From an uncultured Rhodospirillales bacterium (GTDB lineage: Bacteria; Pseudomonadota; Alphaproteobacteria; CALMVH01), in assembly GCA_937873165.1 (NCBI GenBank), contig CALMVH010000176.1, forward strand, positions 1 through 5,743: a DNA stretch of 5,743 nt, written 5' to 3'. The notes under the pieces were generated by a model. The model was not told the origin of the DNA and searched no databases. It saw only the letters and a list, made by a program, of their open reading frames with translations. Made by a program: the position numbers and the translations under genes. Below, piece after piece: positions 1-4,914 of this stretch (position 1 is the stretch's first letter; every line of letters begins with the position of its first letter).

Positions 1-2
1 GT

Positions 3-215
3 TTCGTACCAGTGACCGTTGATGATAATCACCCACCACAAAAAGGCGATGTCGCTGTTATCCAGTCATACCCAGGCGGCAACCAGAACGGTCACATGGC
101 GATGTTCAACGGCACCGAATGGGTTTCCGACTTTCATCAGGGGACCGCAGACGATCCTTATCCCAGCCACGCTTATCGTAGGGCAAGTCCGTCCTATACC
201 GTCTACCGCCCTTGA
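3..215 (+). CDS. C-terminal part of a secreted amidase-like (CHAP/NlpC-P60-type) protein, 5' truncated by window edge
   Basis: The reading frame is open from the first bases, so the true start lies upstream and only the last 70 codons are seen. The GTG at 12 is in frame but is probably internal. The fragment has a GDVAVIQ strand, then GHMAMFNG with a likely catalytic histidine (fragment residue 31), then WVSDF, and it ends in PSYTVYRP. This order, a GDV turn followed by a GH-hydrophobic strand and a W-SDF strand, is the C-terminal half of papain-like peptidoglycan amidases of the CHAP/NlpC-P60 kind, including type VI secretion amidase effectors. The catalytic cysteine would lie upstream. The stop codon overlaps the 3' end of the convergent signal-peptide gene by 13 bp, which fits an effector with its periplasmic immunity protein. 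The fold assignment is moderate; the effector role is inference. Confidence 0.6.
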   Translation, partial: FVPVTVDDNHPPQKGDVAVIQSYPGGNQNGHMAMFNGTEWVSDFHQGTADDPYPSHAYRRASPSYTVYRP

Positions 216-760
216 GGCTGAATAACCCGAACACGCTTGACGTCGTCGATCAGCCAGTGACCCCCGGAGGGAACAAGACTTACCTCGAGAACCATTATAT
301 CGTCAGGCGAGGCACCCAGACGGACTTCGAATTTCATCTTGCGGTCTTGCGTTGAAAGAAGCGTGACGGAAACATTCCCGGGCCAGGAAGGCGGGGTGTC
401 CTGAGCGCAGGTAAGGGGATCTGAGTCGGTATTGTCCGGACGGCCGATAGATGGGAACTCTGCAAAGAACCGTTTTGTGACGGCGTGCTTGACAGTGGGC
501 TGGTCTTTCGGGTCGTTCCAGCTTCTCAGGTCATCACCAACATACCATCTGTAAAACGAAGCGATGAACTGCTGCATGTGCGCCGGATCGCGGTCGCAAT
601 TGTTTTGCGATTTGCACGCAGGCGCCTCGATCGGCAATGTTTGGGCAGGCTGGGCCTGTGCGGTGGTCGGCATCCAGCCCACTATCAGCGTGATCGTCAT
701 CAGCGTGATCGTCACGTGCAGGAGCCGAGTTTGACGCTTCGAAACGGCGAAGCACTTCAT
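203..760 (-). CDS. Exported DUF3828-like protein, candidate periplasmic immunity protein
   Basis: This 185-residue product opens with a basic n-region (KRQTR), a hydrophobic stretch of about 17 residues and an AQA|Q signal-peptidase site near residue 36, so it should be periplasmic. The mature part contains FIASFYRWYVGDD, a conserved-looking SFYxWY segment, and ends with HWLIDDVKRV. This pattern resembles DUF3828 proteins, small exported domains often seen beside toxins or in lipoproteins. It has three cysteines early in the mature region (CKSQNNC and one in LTCAQD). An alternative ATG lies 15 bp upstream at 775 (MRNVS-). Neither start has a good Shine-Dalgarno, and 760 was chosen because it gives the more usual n-region. 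It is convergent with, and overlaps, the amidase-like gene. It follows the nucleotidyltransferase gene on the same strand after about 73-88 bp, so it may also receive readthrough from that operon. Confidence 0.65.
   Translation of the reverse strand: MKCFAVSKRQTRLLHVTITLMTITLIVGWMPTTAQAQPAQTLPIEAPACKSQNNCDRDPAHMQQFIASFYRWYVGDDLRSWNDPKDQPTVKHAVTKRFFAEFPSIGRPDNTDSDPLTCAQDTPPSWPGNVSVTLLSTQDRKMKFEVRLGASPDDIMVLEVSLVPSGGHWLIDDVKRVRVIQPQGR
684..713. repeat. Perfect 15-bp tandem duplication inside the signal-peptide coding region
   Basis: The 15-mer ATCAGCGTGATCGTC occurs at 684-698 and again immediately at 699-713. On the minus strand it duplicates five codons of the hydrophobic core (TITLM then TITLI), lengthening the signal-peptide helix by five residues without changing frame. 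Confidence 0.9.
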
Positions 761-848
761 TGAAACGTTGCGCATATGCGTCTTGTAAGCATTTTCTTCA
801 GCGCGAGGAAGACAAGTGCGAGGTGGGTAATAAGGCGAGTAACAGTCG

Positions 849-1661
849 TCAAATCCATGACAGAAGTTCTCGGAAAACCTTGTTGGCCGCTTCGATCGCT
901 TCCGGTGCAAGTTCCACCTCCGAGATCTTTGCCGCCTTATCGTCCAGCAAGACGGCCAAGTAGTTGTCCAAGATAGTGCATCTTGGAATTGTAAGTTTTT
1001 CGGAATCAATCCGTTTCAGATCCAGCAATTGTTCAATATCTTCGAGCACACCTGACGGAATGGACAAGCCGGCAAGGAGAGACGGCAGATCCATGGGAGG
1101 TGGTTGCCGTCCTTCGCGTGTCCAGCGATACGCCAATGCCGGCCGCAGCGCATAGAAATAGCGCTTGAGCTTCACTGTTTCGGCCTCGTTTAAAATCTGC
1201 TCCAACGCGTGTCGGGCCGGGCGGTCGTAGCGGTAGGCAAACCAGTCCAGATTGCCGGCCTCTTGAACGAAGCCCAGCAACCGGTCTGCGGCATCGTCTT
1301 TCCGAACGTATTGGATAGGGGAACGGAGCCACTCCAGCAGGGTCGTATTCGATTGCAAAGCAAGGTAGAGCGCCTTCTGGATATCCCATCCGTTGATGTC
1401 CAGATCAGCGCCGAGGGTCTGATCGAACACTATCGGCAATTCGATTACGTCACGTGTCGGCAGAACGGACAGATAATCGGCCATCGGGCGGCGGTAGAGA
1501 ATGCGAACATCGTAGTCGCTGTCGGCTGATGGAAAGCCCCATGCCCTGCTGCCGGATTCAGCGGCTACCAGGATTTCGATGCCATGCGCCCGCTCGATCT
1601 CTTGCAAGACCAAAGCAATATGGAGCCGTGCCTCGTCCGACACGTAGGAGAGAGGGATCAT
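849..1661 (-). CDS. RlaP/YcgL-type nucleotidyltransferase (first of two paralogues, promoter-distal)
   Basis: This 270-residue protein belongs to the predicted nucleotidyltransferases of the RlaP (RNA-ligase-associated polymerase, YcgL) group of the DNA polymerase beta superfamily. The N-terminal catalytic core shows GSRAWGF (37-43) followed by the metal-binding D49-x-D51 in ADSDYDVR. A likely third carboxylate is D88 in DLDINGWD, which leads into the helix IQKALYLALQSN and then LLEWLRSPIQY, a typical segment of this family. The C-terminal half is helical and acidic. These enzymes are thought to add or alter nucleotides at RNA ends in RNA-repair operons; the substrate is unknown. Its ATG overlaps the stop of the upstream paralogue as ATGA, which predicts translational coupling. 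By eye its codon usage is less GC-rich than that of rtcB, so it may have a separate history from the upstream genes. Confidence 0.88.
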   Translation of the reverse strand: MIPLSYVSDEARLHIALVLQEIERAHGIEILVAAESGSRAWGFPSADSDYDVRILYRRPMADYLSVLPTRDVIELPIVFDQTLGADLDINGWDIQKALYLALQSNTTLLEWLRSPIQYVRKDDAADRLLGFVQEAGNLDWFAYRYDRPARHALEQILNEAETVKLKRYFYALRPALAYRWTREGRQPPPMDLPSLLAGLSIPSGVLEDIEQLLDLKRIDSEKLTIPRCTILDNYLAVLLDDKAAKISEVELAPEAIEAANKVFRELLSWI

Positions 1662-2635
1662 GATACGAACCTTACGGCTTCGCCATAAACCCGCGCCACG
1701 AGATCGTCCACGGCCATGTAATCCGGTGTCTCAGGTAGTTTCGAAGCTTGCTCGGCGGCGACGACCATCGCCAATTGGGTCTCGATCTCGGCTCCAATCT
1801 CCCGGTAAGGCAGCTGTCCCAGCTTGACGGCTTTCAGGTGCTCCGCCTCCGGACGAGGGAAAGTGATTCTGCCGGTCGAGAGCAACTCCACCGCCTCGTA
1901 GCCGACGCGCAGCGCATGCGATAAGGCTTTCCAGTCGACTCCCTCGTTGCGCTCGGCCAGAAACGCCCGTTTGCCGTACTCGTCGAGAACACGCTGCACG
2001 ATGCCGGTCGCCGTCTCAAGGGACGTCGTGAACAGGATCTTCCGTCCACAGACTTCGAGCGTGGTGATGGCTTTGCCGCTGGCCTGCTCGACATCGTACA
2101 GAGCCACGTGCTCGACCGGCTCCATGGCGAAAAGAGCTTCGCGCGCCACTTCCAGTTTTGCAGCGGCACCGGATGCCGTTTTCGCCTGCCGGAGAAGATC
2201 GAGGACATGCCGCGCCGCCGCGATGCGAGAGCCGCGGATGCCGTACTTGCTTGCCTGCTGCTGACAATATCGGACAAAGGCCGCGGAGCGCTTCGTAATC
2301 AGCTTGGGCGCAAGAGTTCTGACCTCGTTCCAAACGGCGGTGGGCGGTGTGATCATCGCACAGTCAGGCGCGAACAGCATGTCCAGAGCGACGGTCTGCC
2401 CCTCGCACAATAGTTCGAGATAACGCTGCAAGCTATAGGCTTCGCGATCGACATCGACTGCGGTATTCTTTTCGCCCACGGCCTTTTCGCGCTGGTCGGC
2501 GATCAGAGGCTTGACCAGCTGCAGCAGGATATCGCGTGCGTCGGGGATGTACACGCCCTTCACGTCGAGGTCCGACTGCGGCGTGTCCGTGCCGTAGAGA
2601 TGCGAGCCGAAGCGGATTTCAACGATCAGGTTCAA
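1658..2635 (-). CDS. RlaP-like nucleotidyltransferase (second paralogue, directly after rtcB)
   Basis: This 325-residue product starts MNLIVEIRFGSHLYGT and carries the polymerase-beta nucleotidyltransferase signature: GSHLYG (10-15) followed by D22-x-D24 in SDLDVKG. It is longer than its neighbour and diverges after the core, with DREAYSLQRYLELL, then LDMLFAP, then a helical C-terminal region. It is related to, but not a recent duplicate of, the downstream nucleotidyltransferase. No ATG is suitable: the long open frame upstream lies wholly inside rtcB. A TTG at 2635, 4 bp after the rtcB stop, is preceded by AAGGA with 8-nt spacing and starts the protein just before the catalytic strand, so it was chosen. 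Position in the operon ties it to RtcB: it may tailor RNA ends before or after ligation (inference). Confidence 0.85.
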   Translation of the reverse strand: MNLIVEIRFGSHLYGTDTPQSDLDVKGVYIPDARDILLQLVKPLIADQREKAVGEKNTAVDVDREAYSLQRYLELLCEGQTVALDMLFAPDCAMITPPTAVWNEVRTLAPKLITKRSAAFVRYCQQQASKYGIRGSRIAAARHVLDLLRQAKTASGAAAKLEVAREALFAMEPVEHVALYDVEQASGKAITTLEVCGRKILFTTSLETATGIVQRVLDEYGKRAFLAERNEGVDWKALSHALRVGYEAVELLSTGRITFPRPEAEHLKAVKLGQLPYREIGAEIETQLAMVVAAEQASKLPETPDYMAVDDLVARVYGEAVRFVS

Positions 2636-2639
2636 ACCG

Positions 2640-3974
2640 CTAATCCTTGAATGGATCGAACTCAGCCTCGCCGGCCATGGCGACCGCGAAGGGGCGCAGC
2701 GTGTGCAGCACCTTGACCGTGCCGGCGTGGTACGCCAGCACGTCGGGCAGGCGGCGATAGGCCATCGGGCTTTCGTCGAGGTCGCCACCCGCCAGCATGA
2801 CGCCGCGCTCCTGCAGCCAGGCGTCCATTTCAGTCCGCGCGAAACGGCGCTTGGCTTCCTTGCGCCCGAACAGCCGCCCGGCGCCGTGCACCGTCGAATA
2901 AAGCGAAGCCTTCGCTTCAGGGCTATCCACGCCTTCCAGGATCACCGCGTCGTCGCCCATCGATCCGCCAACGAAGCCACGCTGGCCCGGAAAGGCGGGC
3001 GTTGCGCCCTTACGCACCACCCACAAATCGCGCCCGTTATGCGTCTCGCGCCAGGCGTAGTTGTGGTGATTGTGCACCATGTCGGTGACGGTGCCGCCGA
3101 TGATCCGGCGCACGCGCTCGACCACCCATTCGCGCCCAGCATAGGAATAGCGCCCCGCCAGCTGCATAGCGGCGATGTAGCGCCGGCCGATCTCGCTGTC
3201 CTCGTCGATCACGGCGGGCGGCACGTTCATGCCGTCCTTGCCGCCGGCCGCCTTCAGGTAGCGCGTGGCGCTGGTGTGGCCCAGGCCCCGGCTGCCGAAA
3301 TGCACGCCGATCCAGACGAAATCGTCCTCGTCGCGCATCAGGTCGACATAGTGGTTGCCCGAGCCGACGGTGCCGAGCTGCGCCTCCGCCTTCTGCCGGT
3401 ACAGGCCCATGTCGGACTCGCGCCAGGCGTCGGAATTGTCGAACAGTTCGTGCTCGGCGCGCTCGTTGTTGCTGCGGCCGACGCCGAACGAGATGACATT
3501 GCGCACGTCGTTCAAGATTGAGCCGACGCGGTCCTGGATCGCGCTGAAGGGCGTATCCAGCCGCACCGCCATGTTGCCGCAGCCGATGTCGAACCCGACG
3601 CCGGAGATGCTGATCTGCCTCTCGTAGGCGATGACGCCGCCGACCGGCTGGGCGTACCCCAGATGACCATCGGCGCAGATCACGCCCGCCACCGCATTGC
3701 CGACGCCCATGCACTCGCGCATCTGGGCGATGGTCGCGTCGTCGTGATCGCCAAACACTGTCAGCGGGCTGTTCTTGTATCGGTCCGCCTGAGGGGCGAT
3801 CGGCCCGATGCCTTCGCGCAGCGCCAGCCGCGCGTTGGCGGTGGAAACATACTCCGTCCAGCGTGGATGCGCCTTTTCGCCCTCGCGCGTCACGATCTCT
3901 TCAGGATCGAATCCGGCTTCGGCCGCAATCGCCCTGGCCAATTCCGGCAAATTTCTGCTGCCCAGGTGTCCCAT
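2640..3974 (-). CDS. rtcB: RNA-splicing ligase RtcB
   Basis: RtcB joins RNA ends bearing 2',3'-cyclic phosphate or 3'-phosphate to 5'-OH ends, using GTP and manganese, via a GMP-histidine intermediate. The 444-residue protein is full length for the family. Metal and guanylate ligands are all visible: D129 and C132 in GFDIGCGN, N207-H208 in GSGNHY, H225 in GVHFGSRGLGH, H304 in NHHNY, the VRKGATPAFPG loop (319-330) with GGSMG after it, and the guanylylated histidine H363 in VHGAGR. No inactivating change is seen. The ATG at 3974 has AGGAAGGA at 3981-3988 with 6-nt spacing, and the gene begins 3 bp after the XRE regulator stop. No archease or RtcA cyclase is adjacent; two nucleotidyltransferases follow instead. 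Likely substrates are cleaved tRNAs or other nicked RNAs, as in rsr-linked rtcB operons (family knowledge). Confidence 0.97.
   Translation of the reverse strand: MGHLGSRNLPELARAIAAEAGFDPEEIVTREGEKAHPRWTEYVSTANARLALREGIGPIAPQADRYKNSPLTVFGDHDDATIAQMRECMGVGNAVAGVICADGHLGYAQPVGGVIAYERQISISGVGFDIGCGNMAVRLDTPFSAIQDRVGSILNDVRNVISFGVGRSNNERAEHELFDNSDAWRESDMGLYRQKAEAQLGTVGSGNHYVDLMRDEDDFVWIGVHFGSRGLGHTSATRYLKAAGGKDGMNVPPAVIDEDSEIGRRYIAAMQLAGRYSYAGREWVVERVRRIIGGTVTDMVHNHHNYAWRETHNGRDLWVVRKGATPAFPGQRGFVGGSMGDDAVILEGVDSPEAKASLYSTVHGAGRLFGRKEAKRRFARTEMDAWLQERGVMLAGGDLDESPMAYRRLPDVLAYHAGTVKVLHTLRPFAVAMAGEAEFDPFKD
2644..2648 (-). promoter_or_regulatory. Shine-Dalgarno deciding the TTG start of the second nucleotidyltransferase
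   Basis: AAGGA on the minus strand lies inside the last codons of rtcB, 8 nt before the TTG at 2635. It supports a non-ATG start and translational coupling to rtcB termination. Confidence 0.6.
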
Positions 3975-3977
3975 GTC

Positions 3978-4220
3978 CTATCCTTCCTGTCTTGCATCGG
4001 CGAAGCATACGCCAATGCCCTTCCCATTTTCCCCGATGAACACGACGCCGGCTTGCTCCATGACCACGCGGATGCTGGCTAAAGTCCGCTCGCGTGGGCT
4101 GACCGTATCGCTTTCGATCATATTCAACGTCACCACCGACAACCCTGCTTTCGCGGCCAGGGCGGCCTGCGTCCATTTCAGCAATCCGCGTCCGGCGCGA
4201 ATCTGCGCGCTTGAGATCAT
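3978..4220 (-). CDS. Small XRE-family helix-turn-helix regulator
   Basis: This 80-residue DNA-binding protein has a single Cro/CI-type helix-turn-helix at about residues 4-55: QIRAGRGLLKWTQAALA, then KAGLS for the turn and recognition helix, then IES. A short C-terminal beta segment follows, GVVFIGENGKGIGV, a tail common in very small XRE proteins. There is no sensor domain. The ATG at 4220 was chosen because the open frame before it is AT-rich leader with no domain homology and the HTH begins immediately after it; its Shine-Dalgarno is poor. It is the first gene of the rtcB operon and faces the Y RNA array across an intergenic region of about 86 bp. It probably represses its own operon, and perhaps the divergent Y RNA/rsr unit. 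This differs from the sigma-54/RtcR control known for enterobacterial rtcBA. Confidence 0.85.
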   Translation of the reverse strand: MISSAQIRAGRGLLKWTQAALAAKAGLSVVTLNMIESDTVSPRERTLASIRVVMEQAGVVFIGENGKGIGVCFADARQEG

Positions 4221-4236
4221 GAATATGGATATAGAG

Positions 4237-4261
4237 CAAACTGTAAGAAAAATAAAGTTTG
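4237..4261. promoter_or_regulatory. Inverted repeat CAAACT-N13-AGTTTG, candidate XRE operator
   Basis: The half-sites CAAACT (4237-4242) and AGTTTG (4256-4261) form a perfect inverted repeat just upstream of the XRE start. The same half-site recurs as AGTTTG at 4288-4293 and as CAAAC at 4302-4306. Repetition of one short motif in both orientations between divergent genes, one of which encodes an HTH protein, suggests an operator. Function is inferred. Confidence 0.4.
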
Positions 4262-4263
4262 TA

Positions 4264-4292
4264 TTGACATGTATTTTTGCATGAGGCAGTTT
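4264..4292 (+). promoter_or_regulatory. Possible promoter of the Y RNA array
   Basis: A consensus -35 box TTGACA (4264-4269) lies 17 nt before CAGTTT (4287-4292), a weak -10 that keeps only the conserved second A and last T. Transcription would begin near 4299-4300, a few bases before the first Y RNA stem at 4307. The weak -10 overlaps a candidate operator half-site, which would suit a repressed or activated promoter. Confidence 0.3.
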
Positions 4293-4305
4293 GCCGTCAT
4301 GCAAA
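4276..4305. promoter_or_regulatory. 30-bp interrupted palindrome in the divergent intergenic region
   Basis: TTTGCATGA (4276-4284) is complementary to TCATGCAAA (4297-4305), and inside these GGCA (4285-4288) pairs with TGCC (4292-4295) around a GTT loop, with one bulged G at 4296. The arms total 13 bp. It may be a protein-binding operator or a cruciform/hairpin. It lacks a T-run, so it does not look like an intrinsic terminator. Confidence 0.6.
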
Positions 4306-4306
4306 C

Positions 4307-4369
4307 CGGCGCGGGCCGGCAGCAGAGGGTTACCTGAAAGCTCCCTTTGCGATTCATATGCCCGCGCTG
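4307..4369 (+). ncRNA. Y RNA unit 1, minimal form without tRNA-like head
   Basis: The outer stem is 4307-4316 pairing with 4360-4369. The internal loop is CGGCA (4317-4321) against GATTCATAT (4351-4359). The upper helix GCAGAGGG (4322-4329) pairs with CCCTTTGC (4343-4350) and is closed by a 13-nt loop starting TTACC. The unit is 63 nt, so it contains the Ro-binding stem and nothing else. It may act as a simple occupant of the Rsr ring; this is inference. Confidence 0.78.
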
Positions 4370-4385
4370 CATTGCGAACAGTACC

Positions 4386-4504
4386 GGTATGGGCCGAAGC
4401 TGTAAGGTTATCATGTCGCGGGTTAGACTCCCGTCCACTCCATCATCTACGGGGTGGTAGCTCAGTGGGTAGAGCAGATCCTTGTGGCAACACACGTCCA
4501 TATC
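4386..4504 (+). ncRNA. Y RNA unit 2 with circularly permuted tRNA-like head
   Basis: The outer stem GGTATGGGC (4386-4394) pairs with GTCCATATC (4496-4504). The upper helix is 4399-4407 with 4480-4488. The head runs in permuted tRNA order. A 5-nt variable loop ATGTC (4413-4417) comes first, then a T-arm with 5-bp stem (4418-4422/4430-4434) and 7-nt loop TTAGACT. Next are the acceptor 3' strand CCACTCC (4435-4441), a 9-nt closing loop, the acceptor 5' strand GGGGTGG (4451-4457), TA, a D-arm GCTC/GAGC (4460-4463/4472-4475) with GG in the loop, and A4476. Three of five anticodon-stem pairs (GAT/ATC) remain before the Y stem takes over. The T-loop lacks the usual TTC start. Confidence 0.85.
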
Positions 4505-4520
4505 ATTGAATTAAAGTACC

Positions 4521-4650
4521 GGCGCGGGCCGGAGTTTGAAGGTTACCGCTCCAAACGGGGAGAAGTGGGTTCAATTCCCACACGGGCTGCAAAGCGCGTA
4601 GGTCGAATGGTTGAGACGCCTAGACCCTTCAGACATAACATGCCCGCGTC
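4521..4650 (+). ncRNA. Y RNA unit 3 with a divergent tRNA-like head
   Basis: The outer stem GGCGCGGGC (4521-4529) pairs with GCCCGCGTC (4642-4650), the internal loop is CGGA against ATAACAT, and the upper helix is GTTTGAAGG (4534-4542) with CCTTCAGAC (4626-4634). The head has an extra hairpin CTCC-AAAC-GGGG (4549-4560) and a perfect T-arm GTGGG-TTCAATT-CCCAC (4565-4581). An acceptor-like stem ACGGGC/GCGCGT (4582-4587/4594-4599, one G-G mismatch) is closed by TGCAAA. A D-arm-like GTC/GAC (4602-4604/4615-4617) follows, with a 10-nt loop containing GG. At 130 nt it is the longest unit, and the D-arm is of a different class from units 2 and 4. Confidence 0.82.
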
Positions 4651-4661
4651 ACTTGATACGC

Positions 4662-4788
4662 GGTACGGGCCGGAGTTCGAGGTTAATCTTAATCCGCAGG
4701 TCGTGAGTTCGAATCTCACTCGTTCTTGTGGACGGTAGCTCAGCGGTAGAGCATCGGAAACAACCTCGGGCGATCTCATGCCCGTATC
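4662..4788 (+). ncRNA. Y RNA unit 4, the most tRNA-like permuted head
   Basis: The outer stem GGTACGGGC (4662-4670) pairs with GCCCGTATC (4780-4788), and the upper helix GTTCGAGGTT (4675-4684) with AACCTCGGGC (4762-4771). The head starts with the 3' side of an anticodon stem (TCCG, 4693-4696), a canonical variable loop AGGTC (4698-4702) and a perfect T-arm GTGAG-TTCGAAT-CTCAC (4703-4719). Then come the acceptor strands TCGTTC (4720-4725) and GGACGG (4730-4735), joined by a TTGT tetraloop. TA, D-arm GCTC-AGCGGTA-GAGC (4738-4752), A4753 and CGGA (4755-4758) complete the anticodon stem. Numbering matches tRNA positions 8, 9, 26 and 44-48. Confidence 0.87.
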
Positions 4789-4799
4789 ACTACTTTACC

Positions 4800-4898
4800 G
4801 GCGCGGGCCGGAGCATGAAGGTTATCGGTCGCTAGGGGCTCGGACCCCAACGGCATTGCAAAATGTCGGCATTCCTTCAGCAACAACACGCCCGTGTC
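4800..4898 (+). ncRNA. Y RNA unit 5 with reduced head (T-arm-like and acceptor-like hairpins)
   Basis: The outer stem is 4800-4808 with 4890-4898. The internal loop is CGGA against AACAACAC. The upper helix TGAAGG (4816-4821) pairs with CCTTCA (4874-4879), continued by GC/GC beyond a bulged A4815. The head has GGGG/CCCC (4835-4838/4845-4848), resembling a worn T-arm, and a 7-bp hairpin CGGCATT/AATGTCG (4851-4857/4862-4868) capped by a GCAA tetraloop where an acceptor would be. No D-arm is recognisable. Confidence 0.8.
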
Positions 4899-4914
4899 TC
4901 TAATTCGTCGTAAC

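Noticed and set aside
761..1009. N-terminal extension of the DUF3828-like protein up to an ATG at 1009
   Set aside because: The extension overlaps the end of the nucleotidyltransferase gene and lies before a clear signal peptide, so it is not translated as part of this protein.
2703..3521. 272-codon plus-strand open frame
   Set aside because: It is the antisense shadow of rtcB in GC-rich sequence.
4276..4306. Sigma-54 promoter, expected if RtcR controlled the operon
   Set aside because: No GG-N10-GC arrangement is present on either strand in the intergenic region, and no rtcR gene is seen.
4451..4476. Start of an ordinary tRNA gene (acceptor 5' strand, TA, D-arm)
   Set aside because: No anticodon arm, T-arm or 3' acceptor strand follows; the T-arm and matching acceptor strand lie upstream, so it is a permuted module inside a Y RNA.
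4483..4494. Hairpin TGTG-GCAA-CACA in unit 2
   Set aside because: It competes with the 9-bp upper Y RNA helix shared by all six units, so the conserved fold was preferred.
4454..4738. 94-codon plus-strand open frame across the array
   Set aside because: It runs through conserved RNA helices of units 2 to 4 and shows no protein-like composition or ribosome-binding site.
4543..4779. 78-codon antisense frame with segments such as VRFELTTC and RVGIEPTS
   Set aside because: These are familiar false-protein strings produced by reading the antisense of tRNA T-arms; the region is the Y RNA array. It serves as indirect evidence of tRNA-like sequence, not as a gene.
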